Assembly (NCBI RefSeq): GCF_024345495.1
Contig: NZ_JAGQBF010000003.1
Span: 1-64,000, forward strand
Reading direction: 5' to 3'
Source: Synechococcus sp. RedBA-s
Lineage (GTDB): Bacteria > Cyanobacteriota > Cyanobacteriia > PCC-6307 > Cyanobiaceae
DNA length: 64,000 nucleotides
The translations under genes and the position numbers were made by a program. Positions 55,369 through 64,000 of the stretch are shown piece after piece (the first letter of the stretch is position 1; every line of letters begins with the position of its first letter). The notes below the pieces were generated by a model. That model saw nothing but the letters and a program-made list of their open reading frames with translations. It was not told the DNA's origin and ran no database searches.

Positions 55369-56922
55369 TCACAGTTCCTGGCGATGACCATGCCGGTGAT
55401 ACACATCACTGACGTGGGCGTGCTCGTGCTCAATCGGTGTGTGCTGATGCTCATGGGCATGCCAATAAGACTGCTGAGTGTTGCCTATGGCCTGCTCATC
55501 CCCAGGGTGGTCGTGGCTGTGGTGGGGGTCGCCGCCGGTCGGATCGTGCCTGTGACGATGGGCATGGCGGAACGCGTTATGGCGATGCCAGTGGGCATGG
55601 TTTTCCTTGAGCAGAACGGCAACGCCGAGCAGCATCAGGGCGGAGGCCATGGCCATGCCGCCAGTGAAGGCTTCCCGCAGCACCAGTACGGAGAAGAGCA
55701 GGCCCACGAAGGGAGCCGTTGAAAACACCACGGATTCGCGCGCCGCACCCAGGTGGCGAAGAGCGAGCAAATCCAGCCAGATCGAGAGGCCATACCCAAC
55801 GGCGCCAATCGAGAGCAACGCCAGAAGAACGGGCCAGGCCGGAAGGGTCTGGCCGGCAGCGAGAGACAGGATCAGCATGGGAACCGAGGCCCCGATCGCC
55901 TTCAGCAGCGCGATCTGAATTGGGTTGCGCAAACTGAGGCGTTGGCTGAGGTTGTTGTCGATCCCCCAGGCCAGACAAGCCCCGCCGATCAGCAGCGTGC
56001 CCTGCAGGGTGGCTCCGTTCAAGGAACCTTCCGTGAGCAGAACGGCACCTCCTATGGTCAGAACAGCAGCGATCAGCCCCTTGCGGCTGAGATGTTCACG
56101 GCCGATCAGCACCGCGATCAGCAGCGTGAACACCGCTTCCAGGTTCAGCAGCAGCGAGGCCGAACCCGCCGTCAGCAGGGTGAGCCCCTGCACCAGGAAA
56201 ATCGGACCGACCATCCCACCCAGAACGGTGAGCCCTAGGAGTGGTGGAAGGTCACGGCGCTGTACCGGTGACTCCGCCTGCTGGCGTCCCACGGCGGCCC
56301 GCACCACCAGCAGCGCCAGGGCAGCTCCGGCGTAAAGCAGGGCCGCGATCATCAACGGCGAAGCTTTGCCGCTGATCACGCTGATCAACGGAGCGCTGAG
56401 CCCGAAGAACATGGCCACCAGGCCACCAACAAGGGCCAGGGGCCGGCCGCTGACGTTGGTGGACACCACAATCAAGCGAGAAATATCTTCCCGGTTGACC
56501 ACATTGGCCCCAAAGCCGTAGTCGATCTTGGCCAGGGATCCCAACGGCAGCATGCTGCCTGCAGGGGTGGCGATCGGTATGGCCCGCAGGGCATCAAGGC
56601 TGTTGCGGGAGTCCTCGGGCAGCATCACCACCACATCGGTGTGATCGGTGCCGTTGCTCACCACCTGCCCCACCGTCTTGCCGTTGAGGGCAATCTCCAA
56701 CGCCTCGGCGAGCTGTTGCATCGTGAGTCCATTGGCGGTGGCGGCCTGGCGGTCGAAGGCGATTTGAACTTGCTGGATCGGCAACTGGGGTTCGAGCTGC
56801 AGATCCACCACCCCCTGGATCGGCTCGATGGCATCCTGCACCTGCTCGCCGATCCTGCGCAGCTCCGCCAGATCGGGCCCGTAGATCTTGATCGCGATCG
56901 CGCTGCGAACCCCCGAGAGCAC
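55369..56922 (-). CDS. In-frame fusion: RND metal-pump fragment, EamA/DMT transporter, His-rich tail
   Basis: A 517-residue frame starting at GTG 56922. Residues 1-161 match the periplasmic part of a CusA/CzcA-type heavy-metal RND pump (LSGVRSAIAIKIYGPDL, VQIAFDRQAATANGLTMQQL, EDISRLIVVSTNVSGRPL). From residue 162 the sequence becomes an EamA/DMT-family transporter of about ten membrane helices (VAMFFGLSAPLISVISGKAS through LMLLGVAVLLKENHAH). Residues 441-517 contain 22 His in 77 residues. The start codon is a valine of the pump, so the real start of the transporter may be internal. Both pump ends are missing. Confidence 0.8.
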   Translation of the reverse strand: MLSGVRSAIAIKIYGPDLAELRRIGEQVQDAIEPIQGVVDLQLEPQLPIQQVQIAFDRQAATANGLTMQQLAEALEIALNGKTVGQVVSNGTDHTDVVVMLPEDSRNSLDALRAIPIATPAGSMLPLGSLAKIDYGFGANVVNREDISRLIVVSTNVSGRPLALVGGLVAMFFGLSAPLISVISGKASPLMIAALLYAGAALALLVVRAAVGRQQAESPVQRRDLPPLLGLTVLGGMVGPIFLVQGLTLLTAGSASLLLNLEAVFTLLIAVLIGREHLSRKGLIAAVLTIGGAVLLTEGSLNGATLQGTLLIGGACLAWGIDNNLSQRLSLRNPIQIALLKAIGASVPMLILSLAAGQTLPAWPVLLALLSIGAVGYGLSIWLDLLALRHLGAARESVVFSTAPFVGLLFSVLVLREAFTGGMAMASALMLLGVAVLLKENHAHWHRHNAFRHAHRHRHDPTGGDPHHSHDHPGDEQAIGNTQQSYWHAHEHQHTPIEHEHAHVSDVYHRHGHRQEL

Positions 56923-56930
56923 CTCATCAC
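56437..56930 (-). pseudogene. Internal fragment of a CusA/CzcA-type RND efflux pump gene
   Basis: About 165 codons of a pump that is normally over 1000 residues. Homology begins at D-E-V-LSGVRS (codon D at 56928-56926) and stops at NVSGRPL (near 56437), where the EamA-like sequence begins in frame. Membrane spans, the proton-relay helix and both pump halves are gone. The fragment cannot pump on its own. Confidence 0.82.
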
Positions 56931-57212
56931 ACCCCCAGCGGCGGGGAGGTGGTGCTGAGCCTGAGCCGGGAGGGGCATCAGGCGCTGCTGCAGGTGAGGG
57001 ACAACGGCATCGGCATCAGCCCTGCCGATCAGCCGCGCCTCTTTGATCGTTTCTTCCGCAGTGATGGGAGGCGCTCCCGCAGTCAGGGCGGCACTGGCCT
57101 GGGCCTTTCCATCGCAGCAGCGATCGTTCGCCGCCATCAAGGGGAGATCACCGTGTCGTCAAAGCCGGGGGCTGGGAGCCTTTTCAGCGTCAGACTGCCG
57201 TTGGCAGTCTGA
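56928..57212 (+). pseudogene. 5'-truncated sensor histidine kinase (HATPase end)
   Basis: Encodes only the C-terminal ATP-binding part of a histidine kinase. It begins HTPSGGEVVLSLSREG (remnant of the N-box end), then DNGIGISPADQPRLFDRFFR (G1 and F boxes), GGTGLGLSIAAAIVRRHQG (G2 box) and SKPGAGSLFSVRLP. The sensor, HAMP and His-phosphorylation domains are missing; the only start codon in frame is GTG 56949. It abuts the RND fragment head to head. Kinases beside metal RND pumps (CusS/CzcS types) are common, which supports a shared origin. Confidence 0.85.
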
Positions 57213-57251
57213 CGAACCTGCAGGGCCTTGTGAAGTCTTTGGCCTAAGAGC

Positions 57252-57746
57252 TCAGCCCTGGGTCTGCATGCCCTGGATCAGATAGTCGAAATAAGGAGAT
57301 GTGCCGGCGGCATCATCGGTGCCCAGCAGGGCCAGGGAGGCTTCCTTCAAGGTGCGCATGCTCTCGACCATGCCCGCCATGGGCACACCGAGGCTGTTGT
57401 ACATCTCGCGGGCCCCGTTGAGACCGATCTCCTGGATCTTCTCGGTGCTGCCGGCCAGCACGCCGTAGGTGACCAGGCGCAGATACCAGCTGAAATCACG
57501 CAGGCACTGGGCCCGTTGTTTCTGGCCATAGGCATTGCCTCCCTGGGCCACGTAGTCGGGTTTGCGGGAGAACAGGAGGCGGGCGGCCTCATCGACAATC
57601 TTTTTCTCGTTTTCCGCCAGGGCGCGGGCCACGCGGATGCGCTGGGCTCCACCAGAGAGGTACTGCGCCATCGAGCGGAGTTCTCCGCCGCTGGGATACC
57701 GCAGCTGATCATCGGCTTGGAGGATCAGATCCCGAACGACGCTCAT
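57252..57746 (-). CDS. apcD: Allophycocyanin alpha-B subunit ApcD
   Basis: A 164-residue phycobiliprotein of the phycobilisome core, a terminal energy emitter passing excitation to the photosystems. [23 protein letters not shown] matches the ApcD-type start, the phycocyanobilin-binding cysteine is Cys81 ([16 protein letters not shown]), and [17 protein letters not shown] and [10 protein letters not shown] follow as expected. The frame extends to 57830 without homology. ApcD rather than ApcA or ApcF is judged from the N-terminus and Cys81 context. It is the clearest photosynthesis gene in the window and is not part of an apcABC cluster. Confidence 0.9.
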   Translation of the reverse strand: MSVVRDLILQADDQLRYPSGGELRSMAQYLSGGAQRIRVARALAENEKKIVDEAARLLFSRKPDYVAQGGNAYGQKQRAQCLRDFSWYLRLVTYGVLAGSTEKIQEIGLNGAREMYNSLGVPMAGMVESMRTLKEASLALLGTDDAAGTSPYFDYLIQGMQTQG

Positions 57747-57867
57747 CGAGGACACCAGTCGCTGGATCACTTTATCGATCCACGAACCCCCCTGCGGCAG
57801 GACGTCTTCAGATGTAACGCCCCTTTGCATCTAGGGTTTGCTCAACGACCTAAGCGCTCCGATTCCC

Positions 57868-59268
57868 ATGGGACTTCCCTTGCCGGTCCCAGGTACGGAC
57901 CTGGATCTGTGCATCTCCGGCCTCAACCACCACGGCCAGGGGGTGGCACGCATCGCGGCCAGTGATGGCTTGTCTGCCGACCTGGTGGTCTTCGTTCCAG
58001 AGGCTTTGCCTGGCGAGCGGGTGCGGGCCCGAGTGCACCACAAGGCACAGCGCCATCTGGTGGCCCACCCGTTGGAGCGCCACAACGATTCACCCGAGCG
58101 GCGTCAGCCCCCCTGCATCCTGGCCTCCGACTGCGGCGGCTGCGGTGTTCAGCACCTCAACGACCAGGCCCAACTGATCTGGAAGCAGGACCTAGTGCAG
58201 CAGGCCATGCGCCGCATCGGCGGCCAGAGCCTGGAGGTGGAGCCGATCCTGGCCGCCGCCAGCCCGCTGGCCTACCGCAATCGCACCACGATTCCGCTGG
58301 AACGCTGCCCCGACGGGCAGCTGCGGGCGGGTTTCTACCGCAGCGGTACCCATCGGATCGTCAACATGAACCGCTGCCCGGTGCTTGATCCGCGCATCGA
58401 TCGAATGATCGCTCCGCTCAAGCGCGACCTGGAGCAGAGCGACTGGCCGGTGGATGTGGATCTCAGCGAGGGGGGCGGCCTGCGCCACCTGGCCCTGCGG
58501 GTCGGCCACCACAGCGGTGAAGTGCTGCTCACCTTGATCAGCAGCCACAGCGACCTGCCCGACCTGGCGGCGATGGCGGAGATCTGGATGGAGCGCTGGC
58601 CGGAGCTGGTGGGCGTCGGTCTCAACATCCAGCCCCTGCCCACCAACACCCTGATGGGCCCCCGCACCCTCGAGATCGCCGGCCGCCCCTGGCTCAACGA
58701 CAGCTTCGCGGGCCTGGAGCTGCGCATCGGCCCGGACACCTTCTTTCAGGTTCACACCGCCCAGGCCGAGCGTCTGGTGCCCCTGCTGATCGAGGCCCTG
58801 CGCCCCGCCCCCGGCCGCCGGCTGGTGGATGCCTACTGCGGCATCGGCACCTTCAGCCTGCCTTTGGCCGCCGCCGGTGCCAGGGTGCTGGGCCTGGAGC
58901 AGCACCCCTCCAGCGTCGAGCAGGCCCGGCTCAATGCCGGTCTCAACGGGCTCAATGGCCTCACCCTCGAGGCCGCCGATGTGGCCCTGGCCCTGCCCGA
59001 AGCCCTGGAGGGTGCCGATGGACTGCTGCTGGATCCACCGCGCAAGGGGTTGCCGGAGCGGGTCTGCGACGCGATCCTGGCCGCACCGCCCGAGCGGGTG
59101 GCCTACCTCAGCTGCAACCCTGCCACCTTGGCCCGCGACCTGGCCCGGCTCACAGCGGCGGGAACCCTGCGCCTGCTGCGGGTTCAGCCAATCGATTTCT
59201 TCCCCCAGACCCAGCACGTGGAGGCTTTGGCCGTGCTGGAGCGCACCTTCGAGATCCCCGGCAGCTGA
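57868..59268 (+). CDS. rlmD: 23S rRNA (uracil-5-)-methyltransferase, RumA/RlmD type
   Basis: A 466-residue enzyme. The N-terminal TRAM RNA-binding domain (LDLCISGLNHHGQGVARI) is followed by a 4Fe-4S cysteine set (CILASDCGGCGVQHL), then the SAM-binding domain (VDAYCGIGTFSLPLA, DPPRKGL) and catalytic Cys in YLSCNPATLARDL. It methylates a specific uracil of 23S rRNA. The target (U1939-like or U747-like) cannot be told. ATG 57868 (MGLPLPVPG) is the family start; TTG 57838 is longer but unsupported. Confidence 0.91.
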   Translation: MGLPLPVPGTDLDLCISGLNHHGQGVARIAASDGLSADLVVFVPEALPGERVRARVHHKAQRHLVAHPLERHNDSPERRQPPCILASDCGGCGVQHLNDQAQLIWKQDLVQQAMRRIGGQSLEVEPILAAASPLAYRNRTTIPLERCPDGQLRAGFYRSGTHRIVNMNRCPVLDPRIDRMIAPLKRDLEQSDWPVDVDLSEGGGLRHLALRVGHHSGEVLLTLISSHSDLPDLAAMAEIWMERWPELVGVGLNIQPLPTNTLMGPRTLEIAGRPWLNDSFAGLELRIGPDTFFQVHTAQAERLVPLLIEALRPAPGRRLVDAYCGIGTFSLPLAAAGARVLGLEQHPSSVEQARLNAGLNGLNGLTLEAADVALALPEALEGADGLLLDPPRKGLPERVCDAILAAPPERVAYLSCNPATLARDLARLTAAGTLRLLRVQPIDFFPQTQHVEALAVLERTFEIPGS

Positions 59269-59292
59269 GCCCTGTGTCTGCTCCGCGGAGCC

Positions 59293-61761
59293 CTAGGAGC
59301 GTCTGGCGGCGCCGAACTGCTTCTGCAGGGCGCCCACAATCTTTGTGTGGGCCTGCTCCACCTCCGCTTCGGTGAGGGTGCGGCGGGCATCGCGATAGCG
59401 CAGGCGGAAGGCCTGGCTGGCATGGCCGGCCTCCACCTGGCTGCCCACGTAGCGGTCGATCAGTTCCGCCGATTCCAGCAACGGTTTGCCGGCCTTGCGG
59501 ATGGCGCTCAGCAGCTGGGCGGCGCTGACGGCATCGGGCACCACCAGGGCCAGGTCGCGCTCGGAGGCCGGCACGGTGGCGTAGGGGGCGAAGGCCGGCT
59601 GCCAGCGGTTGCGCCGGGTGGCGGCATCCAGCAGCGGCCCCAGGGCCAGCTGGAACAGGTGGGTGGCCTCCGGCAGGTCAAGGGCTTCGGCCCGCTGCGG
59701 ATGCAACTGGCCGAACCAGCCCGCCAGCCGGCCCTCCACCACCAGCTCGGCGGCTCGGCCCGGGTGGAGCAGGGGATGGTCCGTGATGGGCCGGTCCTCG
59801 CAGGGGATCTTCAGGGCCGCCAGGGCCCGCTGCAGCACACCGCGGGCTTCGAAGTAGTCGAGGTTGCGCCCCTTGCCGACGCTGCTCCAGAGCTCCGAGC
59901 GGCGCTCGCCGCAGATCACCCCTGCCAGCTCGCTGCGCTCGCTCAGGCTGTCCCCTTCGCTCTGAAAGACGCGGCCGATCTCGAAGGCCCAGAAGCCCGG
60001 CATCGAGGCCTGCAGGTTGCGCCGGGAGGCCAGCAGCAGTTCATCGAGCAGGCTGTTGCGCAGGTGTCCGTAGTCGGTGAGCAGGGGATTGGTGAGCCCC
60101 AGCCGCGGGGCGTGCTCCATCAGGCCCTGGGCAGGTACCAGGGAGAAGGCGCAGGTTTCCTGCAGGCCGGCGTGGCAGAGCGCCTGCCGCAACCAGCGCT
60201 CCGCCTGCTGGCCGGGTTCGAGCCCGCCGGGCTCGATCGGGTCGGGCAGGTGGCTGGCGAAGTGGTCGTAACCCACCAGCCGGGCCACTTCCTCGATCAG
60301 ATCCACCTCCCGGGTGAGGTCCATCGAGCGGGAAGGGGGCACCGTCACCAACCAGCCTTCGGCATCGGCGTCGGAGCGCAGGCTGCAGCCGAGGGCCGTG
60401 AGGGTCTGCTCAATGCGTTCGTCGGCCAGGTCGCCCTCGTGGCCGTCCACCAGCACCGGGCCCAGCAGGTTGTGCAGGGCATCGCGGCGCAGGTGCAGTG
60501 GTTCCACCGGCAGCTGGGGGCGCTGATGCAGCCAGCGGCCCTGCACCTGGCCGCCCGCCAGCTCCTGCAGCAGTTGCACCGCCCGATCGGCGGCCGCCAG
60601 GGTGACCTCACGGGGCAGACCCTTCTCGAAGCGGGCGCTGGCATCGGTGCGCAGGCCGACGCTGCGGGCACTGCGGCGCACGGCTTCAGCGCTGAACATC
60701 GCGGCCTCCAGCCAGAGGGCTGTGGTGTCGGCCTGCACCGCCGAGTTGGCGCCGCCGATCACACCGGCCAGGGCGATCGCTTGATCGGCATAGGTCACCA
60801 CCAGCGCTTCGGGTCCCAGCTCATGGCTGGAGCCATCGAGGCCAGAAAAGGCCTCAGCCGCCCGGGCGGGGCGCAGGCCCAGGGCCGCCGGGTCGGCCGC
60901 TCCGCCCCCCAGCAGCTCCAGCCGGCCCTGGTCGAAGGCATGCAGGGGCTGACCTGTTTCCAGCATCACCAGATTGGTGATGTCGACCACGGTGTTGATC
61001 GGCCGCAGGCCGGCCCGCTCCAGACGGCGCTGCAACCAGGCCGGCGAGGGCTCCACCCGCACGCCGCTCAGGGCGGTGAGGCTGAACAGGCCGCCGGCTT
61101 CGATCGCTGCGGCGCTCGCCTGATCCACCGGCAGCGGCTCGGCGGAGATCACGGGTGCGGCGGGGGGCAGGCTGAGCCGGCCGCCGGTGAGGGCCGCCAC
61201 TTCCCGGGCGATGCCCAGCATCGAGAGGCCATCGGGGCGGTTGGCGGTGATCGCCAGCTCCAGCACCTGATCGTCGAGGCCAAGGGCCGCCGCCACCGGG
61301 GTGCCCACGGCCGGCACCACCTCCAGCAGCTCATCGAGCACGGCGATGCCGTCGGAGTTGCCCGTCAGCCCCAGTTCCTTGAGGGAGCAGATCATGCCGC
61401 TGCTGGCCACGCCTCGCAGTTCGCTGGCCTTGATCGTCAGATCCACGGCGCTCAGGTGGGCGCCCACCAGGGCCACGGGCACATGGATGCCGGCGCGCAC
61501 GTTGGCGGCACCGCAGACCACCTGCAGCAGCGGCTCGGAAGAGCCGGGCGCGGTCACCCTCAGCTGACAGACGCTCAGGCGGTCAGCATCTGGATGGGGC
61601 TGCCGGTCTTCCACGTAGCCCACTACCACGCCTGTGGCCTGGCTGGCGAGGTCGTCGATGGCTTCCACCTCGAACCCGGCGATGGACAGGCGCTCGGCGA
61701 GCTCCTGAACCGGCCCGTCGCAGGAGACCAGGTCCCGCAACCACTGGAGCGAGACCCGCAT
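59293..61761 (-). CDS. pheT: Phenylalanyl-tRNA synthetase beta subunit
   Basis: An 822-residue subunit of the heterotetrameric class II synthetase. Domains in order: N-terminal B1 with a tRNA-binding OB-fold ([21 protein letters not shown]), B3/B4 editing domain ([11 protein letters not shown] and LDGSSHEL), B5 ([19 protein letters not shown]), the catalytic-like core and the C-terminal anticodon-recognition domain ([19 protein letters not shown]...[20 protein letters not shown]). The partner pheS is not in the window. It is convergent with rlmD, separated by the palindrome GCTCCGCGGAGC. Confidence 0.96.
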   Translation of the reverse strand: MRVSLQWLRDLVSCDGPVQELAERLSIAGFEVEAIDDLASQATGVVVGYVEDRQPHPDADRLSVCQLRVTAPGSSEPLLQVVCGAANVRAGIHVPVALVGAHLSAVDLTIKASELRGVASSGMICSLKELGLTGNSDGIAVLDELLEVVPAVGTPVAAALGLDDQVLELAITANRPDGLSMLGIAREVAALTGGRLSLPPAAPVISAEPLPVDQASAAAIEAGGLFSLTALSGVRVEPSPAWLQRRLERAGLRPINTVVDITNLVMLETGQPLHAFDQGRLELLGGGAADPAALGLRPARAAEAFSGLDGSSHELGPEALVVTYADQAIALAGVIGGANSAVQADTTALWLEAAMFSAEAVRRSARSVGLRTDASARFEKGLPREVTLAAADRAVQLLQELAGGQVQGRWLHQRPQLPVEPLHLRRDALHNLLGPVLVDGHEGDLADERIEQTLTALGCSLRSDADAEGWLVTVPPSRSMDLTREVDLIEEVARLVGYDHFASHLPDPIEPGGLEPGQQAERWLRQALCHAGLQETCAFSLVPAQGLMEHAPRLGLTNPLLTDYGHLRNSLLDELLLASRRNLQASMPGFWAFEIGRVFQSEGDSLSERSELAGVICGERRSELWSSVGKGRNLDYFEARGVLQRALAALKIPCEDRPITDHPLLHPGRAAELVVEGRLAGWFGQLHPQRAEALDLPEATHLFQLALGPLLDAATRRNRWQPAFAPYATVPASERDLALVVPDAVSAAQLLSAIRKAGKPLLESAELIDRYVGSQVEAGHASQAFRLRYRDARRTLTEAEVEQAHTKIVGALQKQFGAARRS

Positions 61762-61871
61762 CCGCCTGCATCAATCAAGGCCCAGATCCTAAGGATCGGA
61801 ATGGCGGAGGCCAGGAGGGTAAAGTGCCGGATTGTCATTTCGCCTCGCTTCAAGCGGCGCACGTCCTTCCT

Positions 61872-62066
61872 ATGGCCAAAAACAAGGGCGTCCGGATCGT
61901 GATCACTCTCGAGTGCACCGAATGCCGGTCCAATCCCGCCAAGCGCTCTCCTGGGGTGTCTCGTTACACCTCCCAGAAGAACCGCCGCAACACCACCGAA
62001 CGGCTGGAGCTGAAGAAGTTCTGCCCTCACTGCAACAAGAGCACGGCTCACAAAGAGATCAAGTGA
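61872..62066 (+). CDS. rpmG: 50S ribosomal protein L33
   Basis: A 64-residue ribosomal protein: [20 protein letters not shown] with two CxxC zinc pairs (CTEC and CPHC), i.e. the zinc-binding C+ form. [11 protein letters not shown] and [20 protein letters not shown] match the family. The frame extends to 61824 but ATG 61872 is the family start. It is divergent from pheT and 74 bases before rpsR, in the usual cyanobacterial order rpmG-rpsR. Confidence 0.97.
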   Translation: MAKNKGVRIVITLECTECRSNPAKRSPGVSRYTSQKNRRNTTERLELKKFCPHCNKSTAHKEIK

Positions 62067-62140
62067 GGTCCGGGGTCGCCCCCTAGGGGCGCACACCCAA
62101 GCAGCTCGTCCTTCATTCCCCCGCCCGTTCCCGTTCACCC

Positions 62141-62362
62141 ATGTCCAGTTCCTTTTTCAAGAAGCGCCTCTCACCGATCAAGCCCGGTGATCCGATCGAC
62201 TACAAGGACGTTGATCTGCTCAAGAAGTTCATCACCGAGCGCGGCAAGATCCTTCCCCGTCGTCTGTCAGGTCTCACCGCCAAGCAGCAGCGCGACCTCA
62301 CCAACTCCGTCAAGCGGGCCCGGATCGTGGCGCTGCTGCCCTTCGTGAATCCCGAAGGCTGA
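62141..62362 (+). CDS. rpsR: 30S ribosomal protein S18
   Basis: A 73-residue ribosomal protein beginning [20 protein letters not shown], with [25 protein letters not shown] and [24 protein letters not shown]. All family features are present. It shares an operon with rpmG, and an RNase II-like gene follows after 34 bases. Confidence 0.97.
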   Translation: MSSSFFKKRLSPIKPGDPIDYKDVDLLKKFITERGKILPRRLSGLTAKQQRDLTNSVKRARIVALLPFVNPEG

Positions 62363-62396
62363 GTGGTGTTTCCCCTGCCCCAGCGGAGCATGGCGG

Positions 62397-64000
62397 TTGC
62401 AACCGGGTGATCTCGTCGGTCTGATCGGCTCGAAGGGGCCTGAACTGGCCCTGATCGAGGCCATCCAAGGCAGCCGTGCCCGTCTCAAGGCAGGCTGGGA
62501 CGGCCGCTCCCAGTCCCTGCCGATGCGGCAGCTCGACCTCCTGGCGTCCCTGCCAGGACTTCAGGAGCCGCCGGACCGCCTAGATCAGACCCCCTGGCAG
62601 CTGGTGCCTGCAGCCTTGGCGGCAGCCGCCCCCGGCCGCCGCGATCTGGGAGCGGCCTGGCTGCTGCTGGTGGAAGATCCCCCTGACGAGGGTGTGAGTC
62701 TGGAGGAGTTTAGCGAGCTGGTGGCAGGCTCCGATGCTCCAGCCACAAGGGCCGCCTGCTGGTGCTGGCTGCAGCAGGGCGAACAACACCTGTTCCGCTG
62801 GCGCCAAGGCCGGGTCCATCCCCGCTCCCTGCGGGATCTGCGCCAGCTGCGCCACGACCGCCACCGGCAGGTGCTGGAGGAGCGGCGGCTGCAGCACTGG
62901 TATGGCCTGCTGAGCCGACGCACCCCCCTCAATCCCGCGAAGCTTGATCCCGCCCAGAGCCGGCACCTGCAGCAGCTGCTGGCTTTCGCCGCCGGCGAGA
63001 TCGAGGAGATCACCGACCCGGAACTGCGCCGGGGCCTGCAGGCGGCCCACTGCGCAGCCGAACCCGGCCCGGTGCGCCGCCTGCTGGTGGACCTGGGCCA
63101 GTGGCTGCCCCATGCCCTGCCGTCGCTGCGCAGCAGCGTCTGGGATCAGGGCTTCGAGCCGGCCCTGCTGGCGGAGGCCGAGCGGCTGCTGGCCCAGGCT
63201 GGAGAGGAGCTGCCAGGGGATGAGAGCCGCCGCGATCTCACCGGCCTGCGCAGCTACACCCTCGATGACGCCGACACCGAGGAGATCGATGACGCCGTGG
63301 CCCTCGAACCCCTCGATGGTGGAGGTCTGCGCCTCTGGGTTCACATCGCCGATCCTGGGCGGCTGGTGGCCAGCGGCTCCCCCCTCGATCTGGAGGCCCG
63401 CCGCCGGGGCTCCAGCCTCTACCTGGCCTCCGGGGTGGTGCCGATGTTCCCCCTGGCCCTGGCGGTGGGTCCGTTCAGCCTGCGCCAGGGCCAGCGCTGC
63501 GCCGCCTGGAGCTGTGCGGTGGAGCTGGCCGCAGACGGCAGCGTGGAACGCCATGAACTCGTGCGTAGCTGGATCCGCCCCACTTACCGCCTCACCTACG
63601 GCGATGGTGATGCCCTGATCGATCTGGCCCCGCCTGAGGAGCCCGACCTGGCCCAGCTGCAGGATCTGCTGGATCGCCGTCGCCGCTGGCGTCATGCCCG
63701 CGGCGCTCTCTCGATGGAGCAGAGCGAAGGGCGGATCCGCCGCCAGGGCGATGAAGCCGCCCTGGAGATCACCGATCCCTCGGCGGCACGTGCCCTGGTG
63801 GCCGAAGCGATGATCCTCACCGGTTCGGTGGTGGCCTCCCACGCCGCTGATCGAGGCCTGGCCATGCCATTCCGCGGCCAGCCGACCAGCGAGTTGCCGC
63901 CCCAGAGCGAGCTGGAGGCCCTTCCGGAAGGACCCGTGCGCCACGCTGCCCTGCGCCGCTGCCTCAGCCGCGGCAGCACCAGCGCCTCAGTGAGCTCCCA
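62397..64000 (+). CDS. RNase II/RNase R family exoribonuclease (partial, runs off the window)
   Basis: At least 534 residues, continuing past the right edge. TTG 62397 is the likely start (Q-P-G-D-L-V-G-L-I-G-S-K-G-P). The catalytic RNB domain begins around residue 278 with SYTLDDADTEEIDDAVALE, which carries the metal-binding aspartates, followed by LWVHIADPGRLV and RRRGSSLYLASGVVPMFP. It degrades RNA 3' to 5'. Its long N-terminal part is not the cold-shock pair of E. coli RNase R and is typical of the cyanobacterial RNase II-type enzyme. It is absent from ATG-only gene calls because it starts with TTG and has no stop here. Confidence 0.88.
   Translation, partial: MQPGDLVGLIGSKGPELALIEAIQGSRARLKAGWDGRSQSLPMRQLDLLASLPGLQEPPDRLDQTPWQLVPAALAAAAPGRRDLGAAWLLLVEDPPDEGVSLEEFSELVAGSDAPATRAACWCWLQQGEQHLFRWRQGRVHPRSLRDLRQLRHDRHRQVLEERRLQHWYGLLSRRTPLNPAKLDPAQSRHLQQLLAFAAGEIEEITDPELRRGLQAAHCAAEPGPVRRLLVDLGQWLPHALPSLRSSVWDQGFEPALLAEAERLLAQAGEELPGDESRRDLTGLRSYTLDDADTEEIDDAVALEPLDGGGLRLWVHIADPGRLVASGSPLDLEARRRGSSLYLASGVVPMFPLALAVGPFSLRQGQRCAAWSCAVELAADGSVERHELVRSWIRPTYRLTYGDGDALIDLAPPEEPDLAQLQDLLDRRRRWRHARGALSMEQSEGRIRRQGDEAALEITDPSAARALVAEAMILTGSVVASHAADRGLAMPFRGQPTSELPPQSELEALPEGPVRHAALRRCLSRGSTSASVSS

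Noticed and set aside
54110-57230. Intact mobile element or resistance island
   Set aside because: No transposase, integrase, tRNA boundary or paired terminal repeats were seen; only fragments remain.
59347-61902. Very long plus-strand open frame (851 residues) across pheT
   Set aside because: It is exactly antisense to pheT, whose motifs are clear. Its His/Gln/Ala/Gly-rich composition is the usual result of reading the other strand of a high-GC gene.

Overview
The window is a dense, high-GC stretch of cyanobacterial chromosome. The closest match is a picocyanobacterium of the Cyanobium / cluster-5 Synechococcus type. Evidence: allophycocyanin alpha-B (ApcD), a cyanobacterial-type Hfq beside dapF, Ycf35, HemJ, the dnaK-dnaJ pair of the DnaK3 type, and many small families known mainly from cyanobacteria (DUF3110, DUF1995, DUF4330, DUF3370, DUF4090). 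Family names come from recognising protein sequence; no database search was run.

Layout. 1-1500: start of a probable hisZ, an inositol-monophosphatase-family gene, a 2Fe-2S ferredoxin, tRNA-Ser(GGA) and its terminator. 1593-4330: pstCAB phosphate uptake (no pstS here). 4516-9089: dnaK-dnaJ-DUF3110-murQ, tightly coupled. 9110-19765: mtnP, a cyclophilin, ribBA, argC, purN, ycf35, an M61 peptidase, a peptidoglycan amidase, a lysozyme-like protein and pgi. 19817-21810: glutathione-dependent formaldehyde detoxification pair. 21821-31823: leuS, hfq, dapF, a cysteine desulfurase, DUF1995, DUF4330, dacB, a DivIVA-like coiled-coil protein, coaD and a flavin reductase. 31850-35836: uvrC, hemJ, a PHP phosphoesterase and an unknown. 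35878-44355: cobN, a branched-chain aminotransferase and B12-dependent metH. 44417-50953: small unknowns, a short-chain dehydrogenase, gpsA, a PhzF-like protein, a SpoIID-like protein, Ap4A phosphorylase and a group-3 sigma factor. 51221-54109: a DUF3370 exported protein and a protein with a ribbon-helix-helix-like start and a J-domain end. 57252-64000: apcD, rlmD, pheT, rpmG, rpsR and the start of an RNase II/R gene.

Most of the window is housekeeping DNA with short intergenic gaps and several overlapping genes. The exception is about 54110-57230, which looks like a rearrangement scar. It holds about 1.25 kb of AT-richer DNA with no recognisable gene. Next comes an open frame joining a piece of a heavy-metal RND pump to an EamA/DMT transporter with a very His-rich tail. 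The pump piece abuts, head to head, the 5'-truncated end of a sensor histidine kinase. I read this as the remains of a metal-resistance locus. A second relic is hidden at the 3' end of uvrC: 37 codons of the Fe-S-cluster end of a CryPro-type (FeS-BCP) photolyase, in another frame and with the cluster cysteine spacing intact.

No complete mobile element, prophage, CRISPR array or defence system was seen. The most unusual items are the RND-EamA-His fusion, the photolyase relic, the cysteine-rich tail on DapF next to a cysteine desulfurase, and the ribBA reading frame that lacks a normal start codon at its conserved N-terminus.
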